A DNA stretch of 9,827 nucleotides, taken from NCBI GenBank assembly GCA_963773765.1, contig CAVZCC010000009.1:1-9827 (forward strand), in the 5' to 3' direction. A program made the position numbers and the translations under genes. A model generated the notes under the pieces. The model did not search any database, was not told the DNA's origin, and was given only the letters and a program-made list of their open reading frames with translations. Origin of the DNA: CAVZCC01 sp963773765. GTDB lineage: Bacteria > Actinomycetota > Acidimicrobiia > Acidimicrobiales > Microtrichaceae. Position 1 is the first letter of the stretch; each line of letters begins with the position of its first letter. Below are positions 1-6,120 of this stretch, piece after piece.

Positions 1-214
1 CGTGCCGAACACGTCGACGAAGCACGTCATGGTGAAGTTGGTCCACTGCCCGATCGGCGTGGACCACGGCAGCGTGCTCGATGTCGTGGTGGTGGTGGTG
101 GCCGGCGCAACGCCGCCCGGCTGTGGCGCACAGGCCAACGCCAGTACGGCCAGACCGACGGCGCCGATTGCCAGCAGCGCCGCGACCAGACGACTTCCGA
201 GAAACGGTTTCCAT
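1..214 (-). CDS. Secreted or lipoprotein-like protein, N-terminal part, with Thr-rich linker (partial, frameshifted)
   Basis: The minus strand has an ATG at 214-212 preceded by a strong ribosome binding site (AGGGGGG, 7-8 nt upstream). The ATG frame gives an implausible Arg-rich peptide. Shifting one base right after the start gives a textbook export signal: a short basic start (KPFLGSRL), a hydrophobic core (VAALLAIGAVGLAVLALA), then CAPQPGG, an Ala/Pro stretch and a Thr-rich linker of seven Thr encoded by a GGT/ACC repeat near 83-102. The mature part begins LPWSTPIGQWTNFTMTC. An extra A in the AAA run at 208-206 would explain the frame break. The -3 to -1 residues before Cys (ALA) are not an ideal lipobox, so it may be a lipoprotein or an ordinary secreted protein. 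The gene runs off the left edge and I do not recognise its mature domain. It lies 54 nt downstream of the DUF4389 gene on the same strand. Confidence 0.55.
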   Translation of the reverse strand, partial: METVSRKSSGRGAAGNRRRRSGRTGVGLCATAGRRCAGHHHHHDIEHAAVVHADRAVDQLHHDVLRRRVRH

Positions 215-268
215 GACGCAACCCCCCTTGGTGCTGCCCGAACGGTAGCACCCGGGCCGAGAGGTGCT

Positions 269-1782
269 TCAGCTCTGGGCATCGACCGGGATGCGGTCCG
301 CCTCCTGCGCCGGCACCGCCGCCGCTGTACCACCGCCGGGATGCTCCGGTGGTGCCGGGGCCGCCGGTTCGCTGCCGCCCTGGTCCAGGCGGAACGGCGG
401 GTACTCGTCGCGCATCAGGCGCCACGTAGGCGATGACCCGGTAGGCCCAGCGGTTCAGGCCCATGACCAGGTCGAAGATCCCGGCCGGGTAGCGACCGGC
501 GAAGAGCAGCGCCAGGGCCGCGAACAGCACCAGCAGGCCGATCGAGGCCCGCCGACCGCGGCCGGCGCCCCACTCGGTCGGTGGCCGACCAGCGCACCGC
601 CCCACAGGATGCGCGAGCACCAGGTACTGCGGGATGGCCAGCAGCCACCACTTCACCAGCACCAGCCCCCGGCTGAGCCGCTCCGGGTAGGCGATCTCGA
701 GCGTGGCCGGGTAGTCGGGGACGTGGCCCAGGCTGAACGGCGGGTACCGGTCGGTGCCCAGCGCGCTGTAGCCGTAGTAGGTGACCCGCCACGTCCAGCG
801 CAGCACGCCGACGTTGAAGTCGAACAGCGACCGCGGGTAGCGGCCGGTGAACAGGATGGCGAAGAAGGCGATCGACGGTGACCACCGAGAACGCGATCCA
901 CAGGACCGCCAGCACGATCAAGTGCGGGATCAGGAGCAGCCACTTCACCAGCCACAGCCAGCGGCTGACGGGTGCGTCGAGCCGGCCCTCGAGCCGCACC
1001 GGCTGGCCCGCGACCGGCTCGGGGCCGCCCAGGTCGATGTGCTGCGTCGCGGGCCAGGGCCACGACCCCGACCACCAGCAGCACGGCGCCGAGGGCCAGG
1101 ACGAGCCAGGCCACCGATGAGCAGGCCGATGCCCACGCCCGAGGAGCCACGGCACCTCGGCCCCGGCCGACGCGTCGACGCTCACGCCGGGCGAGCCGTC
1201 CGCGTTCATGACCACCACGGCCCACTCCCCGGACCGCGGCGACCAGTCGATGGTCTGCTCGCCCGCGCCGGACGCGGACGCCACCCAGATGTCCCGCTCG
1301 GCCGGGGGCACCGGGCGCCGTTCACCCCGTTCGTAGCGGTAGGAGACCGAGAAGGGGGCCAGGCTCACGTTGCGGATCTGGGCGTGGCTGACCCCGGCCA
1401 GGTAGGCGTCGACGTCGCGCTGGCGGGCGATCCCCACGAAGACCCGGCCCTCCCCGGTGCCCTCCGCGCTGATCCGGGCGGTGCCCAGGTCGCTGAGCTC
1501 CACCGGTGAGCCCGGCTCCGGCGAGCCCAGGTCCAGCTCCTCGGAGGTGATGGCGTAGGTGGTGGTCTCGAACCGCTCGGCGCTGGTGGCGTAGAAGCCG
1601 TCGGCGTCGCGTTGGGTGCCGTGGAGCCACATCAGGGCCCCGCCCCCGGCCACCACGCCCAGCCCCGTCAGCGCGATCAGGGCACCGACGACGACCAGGA
1701 CGATGGCGCCGATGGGTGTCCGGTGCGAGGGGTGGGGGGCGGGGTCCGGCCGGGTGAGGGTCGAATCGTGCGGAGCCGTCAT
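269..1782 (-). CDS. Tandem DUF4389 membrane protein (multiple frameshifts)
   Basis: The ATG at 1782 follows AGGAGG with about 8 nt spacing. Corrected for single-base indels it is about 502 residues ending IPVDAQS at the TGA 271-269. Order: cytoplasmic Pro-rich start, TM helix at about residues 24-50, an extracytoplasmic domain to about 205, a second TM helix (VLALGAVLLVVGVVALA), then two DUF4389 repeats. Repeat 1 has SRWLWLVKWLLLIPHLIVL and FTGRYPRSLFDFNVGVLRW. Repeat 2 has GLVLVKWWLLAIPQYLVLA, FAGRYPAGIFDLVMGLNRW and MRDEYPPFRLDQGG, all typical of this actinobacterial family of unknown function. Frames change near 1138-1140, 1111, 1048-1053, 872-876 and 418-422; each is repaired by dropping one base. 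The stretch at 545-610 between GRYP-type blocks reads poorly in every frame and may hold further errors. Family assignment is firm from motifs; no function is known. Confidence 0.8.
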
Positions 1783-1811
1783 GGGGAGACCTCCTGCGAC
1801 GTTCTCCGACC

Positions 1812-1841
1812 ATCCTGCGCACGGCAAGGACCGTGGGTCAA
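1812..1841 (-). promoter_or_regulatory. Candidate promoter for the DUF4389 gene
   Basis: On the minus strand a good -35 box, TTGACC (1841-1836), is followed after 18 nt by CAGGAT (1817-1812), a weak -10 box. The spacer contains an inverted repeat, CACGG (1820-1824) and CCGTG (1831-1835), with a 6-nt loop. A start site just downstream would leave a short leader carrying the AGGAGG site. The gap to the upstream gene (stop at 1897) is 114 nt, enough for its own promoter. Confidence 0.4.
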
Positions 1842-1896
1842 GCGACCTCGGTCGCAGCCGGCACGGGCCACGGACGGCCGGTGGTTGCCCGGACCG

Positions 1897-2757
1897 TCAC
1901 CGCGGGGTGTGGTGCCGCTCCTCGATGGCAGCGAGCAGGGCGGAGCGCGCGACCTCGACCGTGTGCGGGCTGTCCGCCGTGTTGAGGCGGTACTCGATGG
2001 TGTGGGTCGTGTCGGCGAGTTGGACGTCGTCGATCACGTCCCGGATCCATCGCGAGAAGTCGTGGCCGGCGGCGTGGTGCCTCACCGCCGTGGGGTCGGC
2101 CCGGGTGAGTTGGAGGCGGAACTCGGTCAGGTCGGCGCTCACCACCTCCAGGGACCGGTCCGGGCCGCTGCGCCAGTGGAAGCCGCGCTCGGCGGGATCT
2201 TGACCGGGCCGTCCGGGTGCGGATGACCCGGGTGGGTGGTGGTGCGGTCCTCCCGGTCCTGACCGATCCGCGCGGCGTTGGCCCGCAGGTCCCGTGCGAA
2301 CCGTTCGGCCCGTTCCAGGTCGCGCCCGTCGGGTCGGCCCCGGTTGATCCCGCCGATCAGGCACAGGGGTCCCACGGTGTCCAGTCCCCGGCAGTTGAAG
2401 TCGCCCAGCAGTCGGTAGTCCAGCGTGCCGAGCCGGTCGCGCACGCCGGTGGTGCCGAGCCACGGAACCAGGCAGGTCCCGCTGGTGGAGAACGTGAACG
2501 CGGCACGTGCCCTCGCCCGGTGGCAGGCGGTTCACGAGGTCGACCAGCCGGTGGTGGACCGACATGAAGTAGATGCCCGATCCGAAGCCGATCAGGTCGT
2601 ACCGGCCCAGATCGTCGATGGCGACGGCCTCGGGCTCCACCACGTCGGCCCCGAGCACCTGCCCGATCGCGTCGGCGACCCGTCGTGTGTTGCCGTGGGA
2701 CTCCGAGACGCACACGATCAGCGCCCTGGGGCCGTCGTCGTGTCGTAGCTCATCCAT
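1897..2757 (-). CDS. Flavodoxin-family protein fused to a DUF5752-like C-terminal domain (two frameshifts)
   Basis: The ATG at 2757 sits behind a GGAGGGGAG purine block; a GTG at 2775 is an alternative. The corrected product is 286 residues. Residues 11-165 are a flavodoxin: phosphate-binding loop SESHGNTRRVADAIG (18-32), YDLIGFGSGIYFMSVHH (53-69), TFSTSG (88-93), and the family signature LLGDFNCRGLDTVGP (116-130) and IGGINRGRPDGRDLE (134-148). It should bind FMN in the cytosol and act in electron transfer. Residues about 187-286 (KIPAERGFHWRSG, then GHDFSRWIRDVIDDVQLA) resemble DUF5752, a small domain of unknown role. Joining them needs one surplus base near 2503-2509 and one missing base in the G/C run at 2191-2196. 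These cancel, so the 861-nt span remains exactly 287 codons. No start codon was seen for a separate downstream gene, which favours a fusion but does not prove it. Confidence 0.75.
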   Translation of the reverse strand: MDELRHDDGPRALIVCVSESHGNTRRVADAIGQVLGADVVEPEAVAIDDLGRYDLIGFGSGIYFMSVHHRLVDLVNRLPPGEGTCRVHVLHQRDLPGSVARHHRRARPARHAGLPTAGRLQLPGTGHRGTPVPDRRDQPGPTRRARPGTGRTVRTGPAGQRRADRSGPGGPHHHPPGSSAPGRPGQDPAERGFHWRSGPDRSLEVVSADLTEFRLQLTRADPTAVRHHAAGHDFSRWIRDVIDDVQLADTTHTIEYRLNTADSPHTVEVARSALLAAIEERHHTPR

Positions 2758-2812
2758 TTCGCTCCCCTCCGCCACGTGCCGGTGCTCAGGGCGAGGTGGC
2801 CTTCAGGTCCGG

Positions 2813-3247
2813 TCAGGTGGTGGTCAGGCCCTTGGCCCTGCACCAGGCGGCAGCGGCTCCGGGGTAGCCGGCCAGCGCCTCGGCGACCGCGGGGTCGATC
2901 GGCTGGACGGCATCGGCCAGGTCGTTGAGCGCGTCCATCACGGCAGCCTCGTTGCCTCCGGCGCTGTTGGCCGAGAACGCGTTCGCGAACGTGGTGCACG
3001 TGGCGACCAGGTCGGCGGCGCCCGGCTGGGTGGGGTCCTCCGCGATGGCGTCGATGGCCGCGCTGTCCGGGATGGGCAGTCCCGCAGCCGGTCCGGTTCC
3101 GCCCGTGGACGGCGCGGCCGTCGTGGTGGGACTGGCCCCGGCTGTCGTGGACGCCGATGTGGTCGAGTCATCCGAGCTGCATCCGCCGAGGAGGATCACC
3201 GCGACGGTGACGAGGATCGCCGGGGCCTTCATGTCGCTCGGATGCAT
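2813..3247 (-). CDS. Small lipoprotein with Ser/Thr-rich linker
   Basis: The product is 144 residues with an intact frame. The ATG at 3247 lies 3 nt after GGGAGGG; ATG 3232 (MKAPAIL) is an alternative but its purine block would be about 18 nt away. The signal sequence AILVTVAVILLGGC ends in a lipobox LGGC with Cys23 as the predicted lipidated residue. A linker rich in Ser, Thr and Ala follows (about 24-55), as usual in Acidimicrobiia-like secreted proteins. A compact, mostly helical Ala-rich domain follows, with two Cys (VATCTTFANAF and AAAWCRAKG) that could form a disulfide, and tail GLTTT. The protein should sit on the outer face of the membrane. I do not recognise the domain. It lies 55 nt upstream of the flavodoxin gene on the same strand and may be co-transcribed with it. 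Confidence 0.8.
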   Translation of the reverse strand: MHPSDMKAPAILVTVAVILLGGCSSDDSTTSASTTAGASPTTTAAPSTGGTGPAAGLPIPDSAAIDAIAEDPTQPGAADLVATCTTFANAFSANSAGGNEAAVMDALNDLADAVQPIDPAVAEALAGYPGAAAAWCRAKGLTTT

Positions 3248-3275
3248 CGGCCCTCCCATCGGCTCTTCGTCACGG

Positions 3276-3281
3276 ATCGTA
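3276..3281 (-). promoter_or_regulatory. Candidate -10 box for the lipoprotein gene
   Basis: TACGAT on the minus strand lies 28 nt upstream of the ATG at 3247, within the 78-nt divergent gap. It matches the TAnnnT pattern. No convincing -35 box was found, so this is tentative. Confidence 0.3.
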
Positions 3282-3312
3282 CCCGTTGTGTCTGCAAGGG
3301 GAAGCGCTGCCC

Positions 3313-3318
3313 TAGCCT
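3313..3318 (+). promoter_or_regulatory. -10 box (TAGCCT) for a leaderless transcript of the serine hydrolase
   Basis: TAGCCT is followed by exactly 7 nt and then the ATG at 3326. This distance places the transcription start at or next to the A of the start codon. There is no Shine-Dalgarno sequence. The same box-to-start spacing recurs at 7868-7863 and at 8950-8955 in front of two other genes of the window. Confidence 0.55.
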
Positions 3319-3325
3319 CGCTGGG

Positions 3326-4477
3326 ATGGACGAGACACCGATCGACGGCACGGTCGCCCCCGGCTTCGAGGCCGTGGCCGACGCCTTCGCCGCCAACTTC
3401 GCCGAGCACGGCGACGTGGGGGCCGCCGTGTGCGTGTTCCACCGGGGCGAGCCGGTGGTCGACCTGTGGGGCGGGTACGCCGACCGGGAGCAGGGCCGCC
3501 TCTGGGAGCGTGACACGCTGCAGCTGGTGTTCTCCACCACCAAGGGGGTCGCGGCCACCTGCGTGCACCAGCTGGTGGAGCGTGGCGTGCTGGACCTGGA
3601 TGCACCGGTGGCGACCTGGTGGCCCGAGTTCGCGCAGGCCGGCAAGGGCGACATCCCGCTGCGGTGGGTGCTGTCCCACGAGGCTGGCCTGGCCGCCGTC
3701 ACCGGGGAGGTGACGATGGACGACGTGCTCGGCTGGGAGGGGGTGGTCGAGGCCATCGCGGCCCAGGCCCCGGTGTGGGAACCGGGCACCGTCCACGGCT
3801 ACCACGCCCGGTCCTACGGCTGGATCGTGGGCGAGGTGGTGCGCCGGGCCACCGGGCGCACCCTGGGCCGCTACTTCGCGGACGAGGTCGCCGGGCCCCT
3901 GGACCTGGACTTCTTCATCGGCCTGCCGGAGGGCGAACTGGGGCGGGTGGCCAGGCTCTACCCGCCGGTGATCGAACCGGAGGCGGCGGAGGTCATGGAC
4001 GCCTTCCTGGGGCCCGACACGCTGCTCGGTCAGGTGCTGCGGGGCCCGTCGGGCCTGTTCAACTACGACGACATGTGGAACCGGCCCGACGTGCTGGCGG
4101 CGGAGATGCCGTCGTCCAACGGGGTCGGCACGGCGCGGGCCATCGCCAAGCTGTACGCGTCGCTGATCGGTGAGGTCGACGGCGTCCGGCTGCTGGCCCC
4201 CGGGACGGTGGCCCGGGCGACCCACGTGCAGGTGAGCGGGCCCGACCACGTCATCGGCCTGCCCATGAGCTTCGGGCTGGGGTTCATGACCCCGCCGTCG
4301 GCAGGCGGGGCCGGCGCGTTCGGCCACGACGGCGCCGGCGGGTCCTTGGGCATGGCCGACCCGGCCGGGGAGTGGGCCCTCGGGTACGTGATGAACCAGA
4401 TGCAGCTCGGCCTCACCGGCGACGCCCGCAGCACGGGCCTGGCTGCGGCGACGAGGGCCGCGATCGCTGCCCGTTGA
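3326..4477 (+). CDS. Serine hydrolase, beta-lactamase class C / family VIII esterase-like
   Basis: This intact 383-residue protein has the class-C beta-lactamase/DD-peptidase fold signatures. The nucleophile motif STTKG has Ser70 and Lys73. The second motif region GYHARSYGWIVGEVVRR places the catalytic Tyr at 159, in a Y-x-x form common in esterase-like members rather than Y-x-N. The third motif region AFGHDGAGGSLGMADP (332-347) replaces the KTG box. EHGDVGAAVCVFHRGEPVVDLWGG at the N-terminus is a standard family block. No signal peptide is seen, so it is probably cytosolic and more likely an ester or amide hydrolase than an antibiotic-resistance enzyme; the natural substrate is unknown. The start is set by the leaderless promoter 7 nt upstream. 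The frame stays open upstream, but sequence there overlaps the divergent lipoprotein and does not look like this family. Confidence 0.9.
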   Translation: MDETPIDGTVAPGFEAVADAFAANFAEHGDVGAAVCVFHRGEPVVDLWGGYADREQGRLWERDTLQLVFSTTKGVAATCVHQLVERGVLDLDAPVATWWPEFAQAGKGDIPLRWVLSHEAGLAAVTGEVTMDDVLGWEGVVEAIAAQAPVWEPGTVHGYHARSYGWIVGEVVRRATGRTLGRYFADEVAGPLDLDFFIGLPEGELGRVARLYPPVIEPEAAEVMDAFLGPDTLLGQVLRGPSGLFNYDDMWNRPDVLAAEMPSSNGVGTARAIAKLYASLIGEVDGVRLLAPGTVARATHVQVSGPDHVIGLPMSFGLGFMTPPSAGGAGAFGHDGAGGSLGMADPAGEWALGYVMNQMQLGLTGDARSTGLAAATRAAIAAR

Positions 4478-4516
4478 GCCGGCGCCCCGGCCGGCCGGCC
4501 TCCGGGCGAGCCGCCC
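4478..4516 (+). terminator. GC-rich hairpin region after the serine hydrolase (possible terminator)
   Basis: Directly after the TGA comes a 12-nt self-complementary block GGCCGGCCGGCC (4489-4500) and a short stem GGGC (4504-4507)/GCCC (4513-4516). There is no T-run. High-GC actinobacteria often lack T-tracts, so a terminator is possible but poorly supported. Confidence 0.22.
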
Positions 4517-4519
4517 CGC

Positions 4520-4547
4520 AGCACATTGTGAGAACAATGGTTGTGCT
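4520..4547 (+). promoter_or_regulatory. Inverted repeat overlapping the -35 box of the secretion operon (candidate operator)
   Basis: CATTGT (4524-4529) and ACAATG (4534-4539) form a perfect 6-bp inverted repeat around GAGA. Outer arms AGCA (4520-4523) and TGCT (4544-4547) extend it with a 4-nt asymmetry. It is unusually AT-rich for this window and its right edge overlaps the candidate -35 box, as expected for a repressor site. The regulator is not in the window. Confidence 0.4.
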
Positions 4548-4569
4548 CGCATGGACAACGTGTTTGTAT
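4541..4569 (+). promoter_or_regulatory. Candidate promoter of the TasA-like/SipW operon
   Basis: TTGTGC (4541-4546) and TTGTAT (4564-4569) are separated by 17 nt, the standard spacing. The -10 box is imperfect (3 of 6 matches to TATAAT) but lies in the most AT-rich patch of the intergenic region. Transcription would begin near 4576. Confidence 0.4.
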
Positions 4570-4575
4570 CGGGAC

Positions 4576-4739
4576 AGGAGGGGAACGGTTCCCCGCTGGG
4601 GTCCTCGTCGGTAGGACGGGGTCAGTGTTCGTCGCCGGTCATCCGGTGACCCAGGAACGTCGGACACCGGGCGACCCACGGTCGCCCGGGCCGACGGTCG
4701 GCGCGCTCGTCCTTCCACGACCACCCAGTGGAGGGACAT
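4576..4739 (+). promoter_or_regulatory. Structured 5' leader of the secretion operon, unknown class
   Basis: About 165 nt without a credible gene contain a series of hairpins: GGGGAAC/GTTCCCC (4580-4594); GTCCT/AGGAC (4601-4617); GGTCA/TGACC (4637-4651); a perfect 10-bp stem CCGGGCGACC/GGTCGCCCGG with a 3-nt loop (4667-4689); and GCCGA/TCGGC (4690-4702). The ribosome binding site GGAGGG (4730-4735) ends 4 nt before the GTG start. I could not match the leader to any riboswitch consensus I know. It could be a cis-regulatory RNA, an attenuator or a stability element. Confidence 0.4.
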
Positions 4740-5384
4740 GTGAACAAGAGGCTACTGATCGCAGTCGGCGCGCTGACCGCCGCCGTCTGTGCAATCGGGG
4801 TGATCGGGTCGGGGGCCTGGTTCACCGATTCCGAGAAGGTGGAGGTCGATGCCTCCTCCGCGAGGCTCGACGTCCAGCTCGACGTCTGCGGACCGGGCGG
4901 GGGGACGGCCGACGGTGGGGTCGCCGTGGTGTGGCCGATCTCGGGGCTCGCCCCGGGCCAGATGCAGTCCAAGTGCATCCACATCCAGAACAAGGCGGCA
5001 CCGGGGTCCACCCTGCCCGTGAAGTACCGCTACCGCGTGGCCAACATCGACGGTGATCCCGCGGACGTGGCCTCGCTCAACATCCACGCCTACCGCGCCG
5101 ACTGCTCCCTGACGGGTCCGGCCACGTTCGTCTACGACGGCCCCCTGACCGGCATGGACGGCTCCAACTTCGACGGGCCAGGCGGCTACGTGGGCGACGA
5201 CGGGCGTTGGGACGGTCTCCTGCCCGTCGGCGGCACGCACTGCTACTGGTTCGAGGTGTACGTGCCCGACTCGGTCGGCAACGAGTTCCAGGCATCCACG
5301 GTCTCGTTCGACATCGTCGGCGACGCCACCCAGGAGGCCAACCCCGGCTGGGCCCAGACCACCCCGACCACCCTGGCGCCGTGA
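4740..5384 (+). CDS. TasA/camelysin-like secreted protein with SipW-type signal peptide (copy 1)
   Basis: The start is GTG at 4740, set by GGAGGG just upstream and by alignment with the next gene (VNKRLL against MNKKLI). The 214-residue product has a SipW-dependent signal: basic NKR, hydrophobic core to residue 22, then GVIGSGAWFTDSE. By analogy with TasA, cleavage after Ala26 would leave WFTDSE at the mature N-terminus. Mature landmarks are VEVDASSARLDVQL, LPVKYRYRV, DGPGGYVGDDGRWDG, Cys at 50, 79, 122 and 168, and the tail TQEANPGWAQTTPTTLAP. There is no C-terminal membrane anchor or sortase motif. TasA and camelysin relatives are exported and in Bacillus build biofilm fibres; a fibre or surface role here is inferred. 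The next gene is a paralogue 23 nt downstream, and the matching signal peptidase follows. Confidence 0.85.
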   Translation: MNKRLLIAVGALTAAVCAIGVIGSGAWFTDSEKVEVDASSARLDVQLDVCGPGGGTADGGVAVVWPISGLAPGQMQSKCIHIQNKAAPGSTLPVKYRYRVANIDGDPADVASLNIHAYRADCSLTGPATFVYDGPLTGMDGSNFDGPGGYVGDDGRWDGLLPVGGTHCYWFEVYVPDSVGNEFQASTVSFDIVGDATQEANPGWAQTTPTTLAP

Positions 5385-5407
5385 GCGCCCCGAAAGGCAG
5401 GAACGAC

Positions 5408-6088
5408 ATGAACAAGAAGCTCATCATCCTGACCGCGGCTGCGGTCGCAGCGGTCGCCGCCTTCGGGGTCATCGGCTCCGGAGCCTGGTTCACCGACAGT
5501 GAACGGGTGGAGGTCGACGCCTCATCGGCGTCGCTCGACATCCAGCTCGAGGTGAAGGAGCCCGGCCCCGCCGGCGGGTGTGCCACGTTCGCGGGAACCG
5601 CCGACAACGGCACCCCTGTGAGCTGGGACCTGACCAACCTGGCCCCCGGTGACGTCCGCATCCGCTGCATCAACGTGCAGAACAAGCCGTCGCCGGCATC
5701 GACGCTGCCGGTCAAGTACCGGTACCGGACCGAGAACGCCGTCGGCGATCCGACACTGCTGGCGGCGAACCTCACGGTGTCACGCGGGTTCTGTGTTGAC
5801 GCGGGCATCACCTCCCCGACGGTCGTCTACTCCGGTTCGGTCCTGGGACTGACCGGCGGGAACATCGACGGACCCGGTGGGTACGTCGGAGATGACGGGA
5901 GTTGGGACGGCACCCTGCCGGTCAACACCACCCACTGCTACGAGTTCAGGATCACCGTCCCGGACTCGCTCGGCAACGGGTTCCAGGGCCGGAGCGGCTC
6001 GTTCGACATCGCCGTCGACGCGACCCAGGAGGCCAACCCGGGGTGGGCCCAGGTTCCCACGACGGTGCCCGCCCCCGCGGCGCCCTGA
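5408..6088 (+). CDS. TasA/camelysin-like secreted protein with SipW-type signal peptide (copy 2)
   Basis: The ATG at 5408 follows AGGCAGGAA at normal spacing. The 226-residue product is a clear paralogue of the upstream one. Residues 20-40 (GVIGSGAWFTDSE then VEVDASS) match except for one Lys/Arg change, with predicted cleavage again after Ala26. LPVKYRYR, IDGPGGYVGDDGSWDGTLPV, THCYEF, VPDSLGNGFQ and DATQEANPGWAQ are shared. Four mature Cys (58, 87, 129, 177) correspond to those of copy 1 and probably form two disulfides outside the cell. Main differences are a longer segment before the second Cys and a tail ending VPTTVPAPAAP. The pair arose by tandem duplication and has diverged in the middle, so the two may be co-assembling subunits rather than redundant copies; that is inference. 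Confidence 0.87.
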   Translation: MNKKLIILTAAAVAAVAAFGVIGSGAWFTDSERVEVDASSASLDIQLEVKEPGPAGGCATFAGTADNGTPVSWDLTNLAPGDVRIRCINVQNKPSPASTLPVKYRYRTENAVGDPTLLAANLTVSRGFCVDAGITSPTVVYSGSVLGLTGGNIDGPGGYVGDDGSWDGTLPVNTTHCYEFRITVPDSLGNGFQGRSGSFDIAVDATQEANPGWAQVPTTVPAPAAP

Positions 6089-6120
6089 CGGGACGGGACG
6101 CCGGCACGGGCGCGGAAGTG

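Noticed and set aside
83..102. GGT repeat as a CRISPR or phase-variation tract
   Set aside because: It is a short trinucleotide run that encodes a Thr linker in frame, common in exported actinobacterial proteins; unit changes would not shift the frame.
269..1782. DUF4389 gene as a decayed pseudogene
   Set aside because: Each frame change is a one-base event and conserved family motifs are intact on both sides, with similar errors in unrelated genes nearby. Sequencing error explains it better.
2573..3325. Upstream in-frame extension of the serine hydrolase
   Set aside because: The extension is Arg/Ser/Gly-rich, overlaps the lipoprotein on the other strand and carries no family motif. The leaderless promoter at 3313 fixes the start at 3326.
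3326..4477. Serine hydrolase as a resistance beta-lactamase
   Set aside because: It has no signal peptide, no Y-x-N motif and a GHDG block instead of KTG; these fit the esterase-like members of the family better.
2813..4558. Very long minus-strand open frame opposite the serine hydrolase, continuous with the lipoprotein frame
   Set aside because: It is the antisense shadow of a clear hydrolase gene. Only its final part, from 3247 down, has a signal peptide, lipobox and ribosome binding site.
4576..4739. Cyclic di-GMP, cobalamin or ydaO-type riboswitch in the secretion operon leader
   Set aside because: I compared the leader with the core consensus elements I remember for these classes and found no match, so I report only a structured leader of unknown class.
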